A stretch of DNA of 64,000 nt. It comes from Burkholderiales bacterium. Its GTDB lineage: Bacteria; Pseudomonadota; Gammaproteobacteria; Burkholderiales; Burkholderiaceae_C. Made by a program: the position numbers and the translations under genes. Under the pieces are notes generated by a model. The model did not search any database and was not told the origin of the DNA. It saw only the letters and a program-made list of their open reading frames with translations. Below, piece by piece: positions 55,056-62,102 of the stretch. The stretch covers positions 1 to 64,000 of the forward strand of contig JAFKGE010000036.1 of assembly GCA_017307865.1 (NCBI GenBank). Direction: 5' to 3'. How positions within the stretch are numbered: position 1 is the first letter of the stretch; each line of letters begins with the position of its first letter.

Positions 55056-55095
55056 GGCGCTTTGTCCTGCGGGTTTACCCGCAGGTTTTGGCGCC
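55056..55095 (+). terminator. Terminator-like hairpin in the cyclase operon leader
   Basis: A perfect 8-bp stem CCTGCGGG-TTTA-CCCGCAGG (55066-55085) is followed directly by TTTT, as in an intrinsic terminator read rightwards. A further outer pair GGCGC (55056-55060) with GCGCC (55091-55095) can close around it. It lies ~190 bases before the cyclase ATG and there is no plus-strand gene to its left to terminate, so it may be an attenuator in the leader of this operon. An AT-rich stretch at 55021-55050 just before it could hold the promoter. Confidence 0.55.
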
Positions 55096-55276
55096 CTGGT
55101 GCCGCCTTGCGCGCAATCCGGACAGGGAAATGCGTCAAACGGCTTGCCGGGCGGGGACTGGCTCGTGCAGCATGCGCCGATGGGTTCTTGCGCGGCCGCT
55201 CGGCAGCGGTGCGGGGCAAGAATCCCTGGGCCGGATCACATCGATCGGTCCGATGGCCGACCACAGGAGACCCCCG

Positions 55277-56053
55277 ATGAGCAGCACCCTCGCCCAATTC
55301 GCTCAGGACGTCGGCAGCGGCGCCGTGACGATCGTCGATTTGACGCACGCGCTCACCCCCGAGTTTCCGCCCCTGGTGCTGCCGCCGCAGTTCGGCCAGG
55401 TGTGGGCCTTCAAGCAAGAGAAAATCAGCCAGTACGACGATGCCGGCCCCGGCTGGTACTGGAACAACTTCTCCTGCGGCGAGCACACCGGCACCCACTT
55501 CGACGCGCCGGTGCACTGGATCACCGGCAAGGACCACCCCGACAACAGCGTCGACACCATCGACCCCCGGGTCTTCATCGGCCCGGCCTGCGTGATCGAT
55601 TGCAGCCAGGAAGCGGCGGCCAACGCCGACTTCAACCTCGACGTGGCGCACCTGCAGGCCTGGGAAACCCGGCACGGCCGCATTCCCGCCGGCGCCTGGG
55701 TGCTGTTTCGCACCGACTGGAGCAAGCGCATCGGCGACCCGGCCGCCTACGTCAACATGAAGGACGACGGCGCTCACACGCCCGGCCCCACGCAGGCGGC
55801 GGTGGAATGGCTGGTGGGACGCGACGTGCGCGGCTTCGGTGTCGAGACCATCAACACCGACGCCGGCCAGGCCTACGCCTGGCCCCTCGCCTACCCCTGC
55901 CACACGCTGATGCACGGCGCCAACAAGTACGGTCTGCAGTGTCTGACCAACCTGGACCAGCTGCCGCCCGTCGGCGCCGTCATCGTGAGCGCGCCGCTGA
56001 AGATCAAGGGCGGCTCGGGCAGCCCGCTGCGCGTGCTGGCACTCGTGCCTTGA
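55277..56053 (+). CDS. Cyclase-family metal-dependent hydrolase
   Basis: A 258-residue enzyme of the cyclase family (PF04199), which includes kynurenine formamidase and isatin hydrolase. The metal-binding signature HTGTHFDAPVHW is present, with IVDLTHALTPEFPP at the start and ETINTDAG near the C-terminus. AGGAGA lies six bases before ATG 55277. It heads an operon with split IorA/IorB-like genes under a divergent AraC regulator, which suggests ring opening or amide hydrolysis of a substrate yielding a 2-oxoacid. The exact substrate is not readable. Confidence 0.85.
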   Translation: MSSTLAQFAQDVGSGAVTIVDLTHALTPEFPPLVLPPQFGQVWAFKQEKISQYDDAGPGWYWNNFSCGEHTGTHFDAPVHWITGKDHPDNSVDTIDPRVFIGPACVIDCSQEAAANADFNLDVAHLQAWETRHGRIPAGAWVLFRTDWSKRIGDPAAYVNMKDDGAHTPGPTQAAVEWLVGRDVRGFGVETINTDAGQAYAWPLAYPCHTLMHGANKYGLQCLTNLDQLPPVGAVIVSAPLKIKGGSGSPLRVLALVP

Positions 56054-56090
56054 CCACGGGCGGGCGGCGCCAGCAGCAAGGAGACGTGAG

Positions 56091-58358
56091 ATGGCCGAAC
56101 GTTCATTCGCCAAAGAGGTCGAGCAATTGCGCGTGCCCGCCGGCACCGAGTTTCGCGGCGAGGGCATTCTGGCCGTCACCAAGGCGCTGCTGGAATGCGG
56201 CGTGGGCTACGTCACGGGCTACCAGGGCTCGCCGATCTCCCACCTGATGGACGTGCTGGCCGACGCCCAGCCGATTCTGAAGGAGCTGGGCGTGTACTTC
56301 GAGCCCGCCGCCAGCGAGGCCGCCGCCGCCGCGGCGCTGTCGGCCTCGGTCAACTACCCGGTGCGCGGCGCAGTGACCTGGAAGTCCACCGTGGGCACCA
56401 ACGTGGCCTCCGATGCGCTGGCCAACCTGGCCTCGGGCGGGGTGCTGGGCGGCGCGCTCATCATCGTCGGCGAGGACTACGGCGAAGGCTCCTCCATCAT
56501 GCAGGAGCGCACCCACGCGTTCGCCATGAAATCGCAGATGTGGCTGCTCGACCCCAAGCCCACGCTGCCGGCCATCGTCCAGGCGGTGCACGACGGCTTC
56601 GCGCTGTCCGAGGCCAGCCACACGCCGGTGATGCTGCAGCTGCGCATCCGCTCGTGTCACCTGCACGGCAGCTTCATCACGCGGCAAAACCAGCGCCCGG
56701 TCTTCTCGCTCAAGCAGGCACTCGAAAGCCCGGTGCGCGATGTCAACCGCATCGTGCTGCCGCCGGCCTCCTTCCTGCACGAGAAGGAAAAGATCGAGCA
56801 GCGCTGGCCGGCGGCCGTCCAGTTCATCCAGCAGCACCAGCTCAACGAGTTCGTCGACGGCGAGTTCGATGACGTGGGCATCGTCATGCTGGGCGGCATG
56901 CACAGCAACACGCTGCGCGCCCTGCTGCAGCTCGACCTGGCCGACCTGTTCGGCGCCTCGCGCGTGCCGCTGTACATCCTCAACGTCGCCTATCCGCTGG
57001 TCGAGGACGAGGTGCTGCGCTTCAGCAAAGGCAAGAAGGCCGTGCTGATGATCGAGGAAGGCCAGCCCGACTACCACGAGCAGCACCTGAACACCATCCT
57101 GGGCCGCCACCGCGCGCCCACCAGCGTGCACGGCAAGGACGTGCTGCCGATGGGCGGCGACTACACCGTGGACGCGCTGCGCAAGGGCCTGCGCACCTTC
57201 CTGGAGCAGCACTGCCCGCGCGCGCTGGAGCGCAAGGTCTCGGCCAGCGTGTCGCGCCGCAAGGAGGCCACCGACAGCGCCGTCGCCGCGTGCGCCGTTG
57301 CGGCCATCGAGCGGCCCGCCGCCGAGCCCGCGGCCACCGTGCCCGAAATCGCCAACGCCATCGGCCAGCTGCTGCCGCCGCGCCCGCCCGGCCTGTGCGT
57401 GGGCTGCCCCGAGCGGCCCATCTTCTCGGCCTACAAGCTGGTCGAGGCTGAACTGGGCGTGCACCACGTGTCCTCGGACATCGGCTGCCACCTGTTCCAG
57501 ATCATGCCGCCGTTCGAGATCGGCGCCACCACCATGGGCTACGGCCTGGGCGCCAGCAGCGCCTCGGCCTTCAACGCCGGCGGCCAGCTGGGCGCGGCCA
57601 AGAAGGCGGTGGCCTTCATGGGCGACGGCGGCTTCTGGCACAACGGGCTCACCTCGGGCATCGGCAACGCGGTGTTCAACCAGCAGAACAACGTGTTCGT
57701 CATCGTCGACAACAACTACTCGGCGGCCACCGGCGGGCAGGACATTCCCTCGTCGCGCAACACCAACCCCAACCGCAGCACCCTGCACCCCATCGAGCAG
57801 GCGGTGCGCGGCGTGGGCGTCACCTGGGTGCGACTGGTGCCGCGCACCTACGACGTCAACCAAATGAAGCAGGCGCTGCACGACGCGCTGACCGCCACCG
57901 AGCCCGGCCCCAAGGTGGTGATCGCGCAAAGCGAATGCATGCTCAACCGCCAGCGGCGCGAAAAGCCACAAAAGGCCTTGGCGATCAAGCAGGGCGAGCG
58001 CGTGCTGAAGGAGCGCTTCGGCGTCGACGCCGCCGTGTGCTCGGGCGACCACGCCTGCATGCGCGTGTCGGGCTGCCCCAGTCTCACGCTCGCGCCCAGC
58101 GGCGATGCACTCAAACCCGATCCGGTGGCCAGCGTCGATCAGGACTGCGTGGCTTGCGGCCACTGCGGCGAGGTGGCCGACGCCGCCGTGCTGTGCCCCT
58201 CGTTCTACAAGGCGCACAAGCTCAACAACCCGACCGGCTGGGACCGCTGGCTGGCAGGCCTGCGGCGTGGCGTCGTCGGCTGGCTGCAGGCGCGCGGCGA
58301 GCGCCGGCGCGCCGCGCGCCAGCTGTACGCCGCCACCATCGACGAGGTGCGCGCATGA
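56091..58358 (+). CDS. Indolepyruvate ferredoxin oxidoreductase alpha-like subunit
   Basis: A 755-residue TPP and iron-sulfur subunit of a 2-oxoacid oxidoreductase. The N-terminal half (GYQGSPISHLMDVLAD) is the pyrimidine-binding domain; CVGCPERP begins near residue 436; the TPP motif GDGGFWHNG...VDNNYSAATGG is near 510; and a ferredoxin-like C-terminus has Cys clusters CSGDHACMRVSGC (from about 650) and CVACGHCGEVADAAVLC (from about 686). AAGGAG precedes the ATG. The stop overlaps the next ATG by 4 bases, so it forms a complex with the IorB-like partner. Confidence 0.88.
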   Translation: MAERSFAKEVEQLRVPAGTEFRGEGILAVTKALLECGVGYVTGYQGSPISHLMDVLADAQPILKELGVYFEPAASEAAAAAALSASVNYPVRGAVTWKSTVGTNVASDALANLASGGVLGGALIIVGEDYGEGSSIMQERTHAFAMKSQMWLLDPKPTLPAIVQAVHDGFALSEASHTPVMLQLRIRSCHLHGSFITRQNQRPVFSLKQALESPVRDVNRIVLPPASFLHEKEKIEQRWPAAVQFIQQHQLNEFVDGEFDDVGIVMLGGMHSNTLRALLQLDLADLFGASRVPLYILNVAYPLVEDEVLRFSKGKKAVLMIEEGQPDYHEQHLNTILGRHRAPTSVHGKDVLPMGGDYTVDALRKGLRTFLEQHCPRALERKVSASVSRRKEATDSAVAACAVAAIERPAAEPAATVPEIANAIGQLLPPRPPGLCVGCPERPIFSAYKLVEAELGVHHVSSDIGCHLFQIMPPFEIGATTMGYGLGASSASAFNAGGQLGAAKKAVAFMGDGGFWHNGLTSGIGNAVFNQQNNVFVIVDNNYSAATGGQDIPSSRNTNPNRSTLHPIEQAVRGVGVTWVRLVPRTYDVNQMKQALHDALTATEPGPKVVIAQSECMLNRQRREKPQKALAIKQGERVLKERFGVDAAVCSGDHACMRVSGCPSLTLAPSGDALKPDPVASVDQDCVACGHCGEVADAAVLCPSFYKAHKLNNPTGWDRWLAGLRRGVVGWLQARGERRRAARQLYAATIDEVRA

Positions 58359-59890
58359 AGCCCCGCCTGATCACCGTGGCCATCATGGCCCTAGGCGGCC
58401 AGGGCGGCGGCGTGCTGCAGGACTGGATCGTGCAGCTGGCCGAAAACGCCGGCTGGACCGCGCAGGCCACGTCCGTCGCCGGCGTGGCGCAGCGCACCGG
58501 CGCCACCATCTACTACGTCGAAATGGTGGAGCCCACGCCCGGCCAAGTGCCGGTGCTGGCGCAGATGGCCGTGCCCGGCGAGGTCGACATCCTGATCGCC
58601 GCCGAGCTGATGGAGGCCGGCCGCGCCGTGGCGCGCGGCCTGGTCACGCCCAACCGCACCACCGTCGTCACCAGCACGCACCGCACCTTCGCCGTGCAGG
58701 AAAAAGTGCAGCCCGGCGACGGCGCCGCCGACAGCGCGGCCGTGCTCGATCTGGTGCGCAAGGCCGCGCGCCGCGTGGTGGCCGACGACATGCAGCGGCT
58801 CGCCGTCGCGCACCGCAGCGTGATCTCAGCCAGCCTGTTCGGCGCGCTGGCCGGCTGCGACGTGCTGCCCTTTCACCAGCAGGACTTCGAAAAAGTCGTC
58901 GAGGCCGGCGGCAAGGGCGTGCAGGCCAGCCTGGCCGCCCTGCGCGCCGGTGCCGAGCTGGCGCGCACGCGTCCCACGCCGCCCGCCCTGGCCGCGCGCG
59001 CCGAAGCCATGAAGACGGCGCCGCGCGCCCTGCCCGAGAAGGCCGCCAGCCCCGCGCTGGCACCCCTGCTGGCGCGCATCCGCACCGAATTCGCGCCACC
59101 CGCCTGGCCCTGGCTGGGCGAGGGCCTGGCGCGCGTGGTCGACTGGCAGGACGTGGCCTACGGCAGCGAATACCTGGACACCGTCGCGCGCCTGGCCCGG
59201 CGCGAGCCGGCGCCCAAGACGGCCGAGCTCAGCATCGCCGCCGCGCACTGGATCGCCGTCGCCATGTCCTACGATGACGTGATCCGTGTGGCCAATTTGA
59301 AGACTCGCGCCGAACGTTTCAAGCGCATTCGGGGTGAAGTCGATGCCGGCGCCGGCGACATCGTCGGCATGGAGGAATACTTCCACCCGCGGCTGGAAGA
59401 AGCCATGGGCCTGCTGCCCGCCCGTTGGGCCGACTGGCTGGACCGCTCGCCGCGCCTGAAGGCCTGGCTGGGCCCGCGCCTGAACCAGGGCCGGCGCATC
59501 CAGACCCACACCATCAAGGGCCACCTGCAACTGCACTTCATGGCCGGCCTGGCGCGCTGGCGCCGTGGCAATCGCCGCCATGCCGAGGAAGCGGCCCACT
59601 TGAAGGCCTGGCTGGCCGTGGCCGAGCAGGCGCTGGACCGGGGCGACGCCGCGCTGGCCACCGAGGTGCTGCGCTGCCGCCAACTCATCAAGGGCTACAG
59701 CGACACCCACGCGCGCGGCGCCGGCAAGTTCGCCCGCCTGATGCTGGCCGTGCCGCAACTCGGCGGCCAGGCCGGCGCCGGCGCCACCCTGGCCAGCCTG
59801 CGCGCCGCCGCCCTGCTGGACCCGAGCGGCAAGGCGCTGGGTGAACGCGAAGCCGCGCTGGGCCTGAAGACCCCACTGCCCAAGCCCTGA
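58355..59890 (+). CDS. Indolepyruvate oxidoreductase beta-like subunit with DUF6537
   Basis: A 511-residue partner of the preceding TPP subunit. The N-terminal 2-oxoacid oxidoreductase gamma-type domain has IMALGGQGGGVLQDWIVQLA and AGVAQRTGATIYYVEM; the C-terminal ~300 residues match the DUF6537-type domain seen in long IorB proteins and in the fused 1200-residue paralogue at 23476. Start overlaps the upstream stop (ATGA). It is the last gene of the AraC-divergent operon. Confidence 0.87.
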   Translation: MKPRLITVAIMALGGQGGGVLQDWIVQLAENAGWTAQATSVAGVAQRTGATIYYVEMVEPTPGQVPVLAQMAVPGEVDILIAAELMEAGRAVARGLVTPNRTTVVTSTHRTFAVQEKVQPGDGAADSAAVLDLVRKAARRVVADDMQRLAVAHRSVISASLFGALAGCDVLPFHQQDFEKVVEAGGKGVQASLAALRAGAELARTRPTPPALAARAEAMKTAPRALPEKAASPALAPLLARIRTEFAPPAWPWLGEGLARVVDWQDVAYGSEYLDTVARLARREPAPKTAELSIAAAHWIAVAMSYDDVIRVANLKTRAERFKRIRGEVDAGAGDIVGMEEYFHPRLEEAMGLLPARWADWLDRSPRLKAWLGPRLNQGRRIQTHTIKGHLQLHFMAGLARWRRGNRRHAEEAAHLKAWLAVAEQALDRGDAALATEVLRCRQLIKGYSDTHARGAGKFARLMLAVPQLGGQAGAGATLASLRAAALLDPSGKALGEREAALGLKTPLPKP

Positions 59891-59936
59891 TGCGCCGCTC
59901 TCCCGCCGCGCGGTGCGCTGCGGCGCCCCAAACGAC

Positions 59937-59970
59937 ATCACCCCGGACGGGCGAACCCGGCCGGGGTGAT
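59937..59970. terminator. Strong hairpin after the iorB-like gene
   Basis: ATCACCCCGG (59937-59946) pairs perfectly with CCGGGGTGAT (59961-59970), and the interior GGG-CGAA-CCC extends the stem. It lies 46 bases beyond the operon stop and 44 before the convergent small-protein stop, so it may serve both. There is no T-run. Confidence 0.5.
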
Positions 59971-60014
59971 GCGTGCGATGCCGCACGGCAGGCCTTCGGG
60001 CCCGCCGCTGGGGA

Positions 60015-60323
60015 TCAGGAGTGTTGGCCGAGGGCGGGGTGATCGCCGCGGGCAATGGCGTTGATCGTGGCGCTGCGCACTTCGGCGCGGGTCAGCGTGC
60101 TGGCGGGCTCGGCCTGCAGGGCAACGGCGCTCAGTTCGCCCGAGGCAGGCATCTCGCCGGCGGCGGCGCGCACGTCGGGGCGTTGCGCGGTGCTGCTCAG
60201 CGCGATGGCCGTGTCGGCGAAGGGCGCTTCGCCCGCGGCGGGTTGCAGCGAGGCGGCAAAGGCGTTGCCCGACAGCAGCAGGGCGGCGGCAGCGGCGGCG
60301 ATGGAGGCATTGAACTTGGTCAT
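60015..60323 (-). CDS. Small secreted protein, DUF4148-like (paralogue)
   Basis: A 102-residue exported protein with a signal peptide (MTKFNASIAAAAAALLLSG, cut near AFA). The mature part contains LQPAAGEAPFADTAIAL, AAGEMPASGELSA and the C-terminal LTRAEVRSATINAIARGD, which matches the LTRxxV motif of DUF4148 proteins. AAAGGAAAG lies before the start. It is a clear paralogue of the protein at 1113-1427. Upstream is an AT-rich control region with a palindrome. Function is unknown. Confidence 0.78.
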   Translation of the reverse strand: MTKFNASIAAAAAALLLSGNAFAASLQPAAGEAPFADTAIALSSTAQRPDVRAAAGEMPASGELSAVALQAEPASTLTRAEVRSATINAIARGDHPALGQHS

Positions 60324-60450
60324 GATGGCTTTCCTTTTCAAAACTGAATCAATCGGTCTGGATGTCGAAGGTCTCAGTTGTTTGCCTTCGATGGAACGTA
60401 GTTTGCGCCGATCGGGTGGTTTAAAAAAGCCATTTGAAGTGATTTGACTA

Positions 60451-60465
60451 TTTCCAATTTGGAAA
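60451..60465. promoter_or_regulatory. Operator-like palindrome
   Basis: TTTCCAA-T-TTGGAAA is a perfect 15-base odd palindrome in an AT-rich stretch about 130 bases upstream of the small secreted protein. Within GC-rich DNA such a site is likely a regulator target. Confidence 0.45.
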
Positions 60466-60510
60466 CAATGGCGTGGTAGAGCCCCGTCGCCGCGCCGCGC
60501 CGTGATGCCG

Positions 60511-61365
60511 TTATTGCAGCGCCGCCAGCCGCTCGGGCGTGCCGACGTCGGTCCAGGCGCCGGTGTACAGCTCGGCGCCGACCTGCCCGGCGGCGATGGC
60601 GCGGCGCAGCAGCGGCGCCAGCGGCGCGGCCACGCCCTGCGGGTTGCCGGGCTGGATGTCGCACCAGGGCGGCTCGAACAGCGCGCGCCGGTACAGGCCC
60701 ACGGTGCTGAAGGTGTAACGGCCCCCACGCTCCGCTGCTGCGCATGCTGCGCTGCCCCCCGAGGGGGCCTGCCCGCCTTGGGGCGGCCCAGCGCTGGGCG
60801 GCGCGCCACCCGGCGGCACCTCGTTCAGCGCCAGTCCGCCCGCCCCGATGCCGAAGTCGCCCGCCGGGTTGTGCGGCGGGTTGGGCACCAGCCACAGCTG
60901 CGCCAAGCGGCCGCTGGCGGCAAAGCGCCGCACCGCCTCGGGATCGAAGCGGAAGTCGGGCGCATAAATGTCGCCCGCCAGCACCCAGAACACGTCCTCG
61001 GCCGTGGGCGCCAGCAGCGGCAGCGCGCGGACGATGCCGCCGGCCGTCTCCAGCGCGCGGCCGAAGTCGCGGCCTTCGGACGAGAAGCGGATGGCGGGTT
61101 GGTCATTTTTCGATAGCTGCTCGCGCTTGTCCATCAAGCGCTGTGGGCCAAAATAGCCCTCGATCTGCTCACCCAGCCAGGCGGTGTTGACGACGACTTC
61201 GCGCACGCCATCACGCGCCAGCGCGTCCACCCACCACTGCAGCAGCGGCCGGCCGCGCACCGGCAGCAGCGGCTTGGGCGTGTGGTCGGTCAGCGGGCGC
61301 ATGCGCTCGCCGCGGCCGGCGGCCAAAATCAGCGCGCGCGGCGCGGGCAGGGCGTCCAAAGTCAT
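60511..61365 (-). CDS. MurU-like nucleotidyltransferase with two repeat insertions
   Basis: A 284-residue sugar-1-phosphate nucleotidyltransferase. The N-terminal ILAAGRGERMRPLTDHTPKP signature binds NTP, VLAGDIYAPDF carries the metal Asp, and the family matches MurU (N-acetylmuramate-1-phosphate uridylyltransferase of the cell-wall recycling bypass). Homologues are about 220-240 residues. The extra length comes from residues ~71-91, encoded by a family-1 repeat, and ~188-215 (GGAPPSAGPPQGGQAPSGGS), encoded by a family-2 repeat. Both keep the frame and core motifs survive. No amgK partner gene is in the window. Confidence 0.83.
   Translation of the reverse strand: MTLDALPAPRALILAAGRGERMRPLTDHTPKPLLPVRGRPLLQWWVDALARDGVREVVVNTAWLGEQIEGYFGPQRLMDKREQLSKNDQPAIRFSSEGRDFGRALETAGGIVRALPLLAPTAEDVFWVLAGDIYAPDFRFDPEAVRRFAASGRLAQLWLVPNPPHNPAGDFGIGAGGLALNEVPPGGAPPSAGPPQGGQAPSGGSAACAAAERGGRYTFSTVGLYRRALFEPPWCDIQPGNPQGVAAPLAPLLRRAIAAGQVGAELYTGAWTDVGTPERLAALQ
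60722..60803 (-). repeat. Family-2 repeat inside the murU-like gene
   Basis: CCCCCACGCTCCGCTGCTGC, GCGCTGCCCCCCGAGGGGGC and the following CCGCCTTGGGGCGGCC match the units inside fmt in order and orientation. It is translated in the same frame as in fmt (APSGGSA...AERGG in both). Confidence 0.88.
61103..61160 (-). repeat. Family-1 repeat, copy I, inside the murU-like gene
   Basis: The complement contains GGCCCACAGCGCTTGATGGA and CAAGCGCGAGCAGCTATCG. It lies wholly inside the murU-like gene, replacing a short loop of homologues. Confidence 0.85.
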
Positions 61366-61396
61366 GGCGTGACTGTAGAAGATCGCCGGCACCCGC

Positions 61397-61439
61397 TGGA
61401 CAGCCGCGCCGGGCCGATTTATTATTACGTCTGTAATAA
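61397..61439 (+). promoter_or_regulatory. Toxin-antitoxin promoter and operator
   Basis: -35 TGGACA (61397-61402), 17-base spacer, -10 TATTAT (61420-61425). A palindrome TTATTAC-GTCT-GTAATAA (61422-61439) overlaps the -10, the expected place for self-repression by the antitoxin. Confidence 0.7.
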
Positions 61440-61454
61440 CGTCAGGAGCCCACC

Positions 61455-61679
61455 ATGCACACCCTCAAACTCACGCAGATCGGCAATTCGGTGGGCGTGA
61501 TCCTGCCCAAGGACGCGCTGGCCAAGCTCAAGCTGCAAAAGGGCGAATCGGTGTTCCTGACCGAATGCGCCGACGGCTTCATCCTCACGCCCTACGACCC
61601 GGCGCTGGACGAAGAGCTGAACGCCGGGCGCGAGTTCATGCGCGAGTACCGCGACACCTTCCACCAGTTGGCCAAATGA
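61455..61679 (+). CDS. AbrB/MazE-type antitoxin
   Basis: A 74-residue protein. The swapped-hairpin AbrB domain is LKLTQIGNSVGVILPKDALAKL, as in MazE/SpoVT-AbrB antitoxins, followed by an acidic C-terminal tail that would bind and neutralise the toxin. CAGGAG lies before the ATG. It overlaps the doc gene by 4 bases (ATGA). It probably also binds the palindrome over its own promoter. Confidence 0.88.
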   Translation: MHTLKLTQIGNSVGVILPKDALAKLKLQKGESVFLTECADGFILTPYDPALDEELNAGREFMREYRDTFHQLAK

Positions 61680-62062
61680 GCTGGCGCTGGATCAGCAAGC
61701 CCGCGCTGCTGCTGCTGCACGCCGAAAGCCTGGCCGAGCACGGCGGCAGCCCCGGCCTCCGCGACGAAGGGCTGCTCGACTCGGCCCTGGCGCGCCCGCA
61801 AAACCTGCTGGCCTACGGCGAGCCCGATGTGGCTGCGCTGGCCGCCGCCTACGGCAGCGGCGTGGCGCGCAACCACCCCTTCATCGACGGCAACAAGCGC
61901 GCCGCGCTACTTTCTATCGGCCTGTTTCTGCACCTGAACGGCTGGCGCCTGACCGCCAGCCAGGCCGACACCACGCGCACCATGCTGGCCCTGGCCGCCG
62001 GCGAGCTCCCCGAAGACGCCCTGGCCGACTGGCTGCGCCGCCACGCCGCGCCGCGCGCCTGA
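61676..62062 (+). CDS. doc: Doc/Fic-family toxin
   Basis: A 128-residue death-on-curing protein. The Fic motif HPFIDGNKRAA (67-77) contains the catalytic His and the ATP-anion hole; Doc toxins phosphorylate elongation factor Tu and stop translation. Length matches Doc. Translationally coupled to the AbrB-type antitoxin, making a complete type II toxin-antitoxin module beside a restriction-modification gene. Confidence 0.9.
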   Translation: MSWRWISKPALLLLHAESLAEHGGSPGLRDEGLLDSALARPQNLLAYGEPDVAALAAAYGSGVARNHPFIDGNKRAALLSIGLFLHLNGWRLTASQADTTRTMLALAAGELPEDALADWLRRHAAPRA

Positions 62063-62102
62063 ACGGCCCACGGTGGGCGGGCCGCACCTATCATTGCCCG
62101 CC

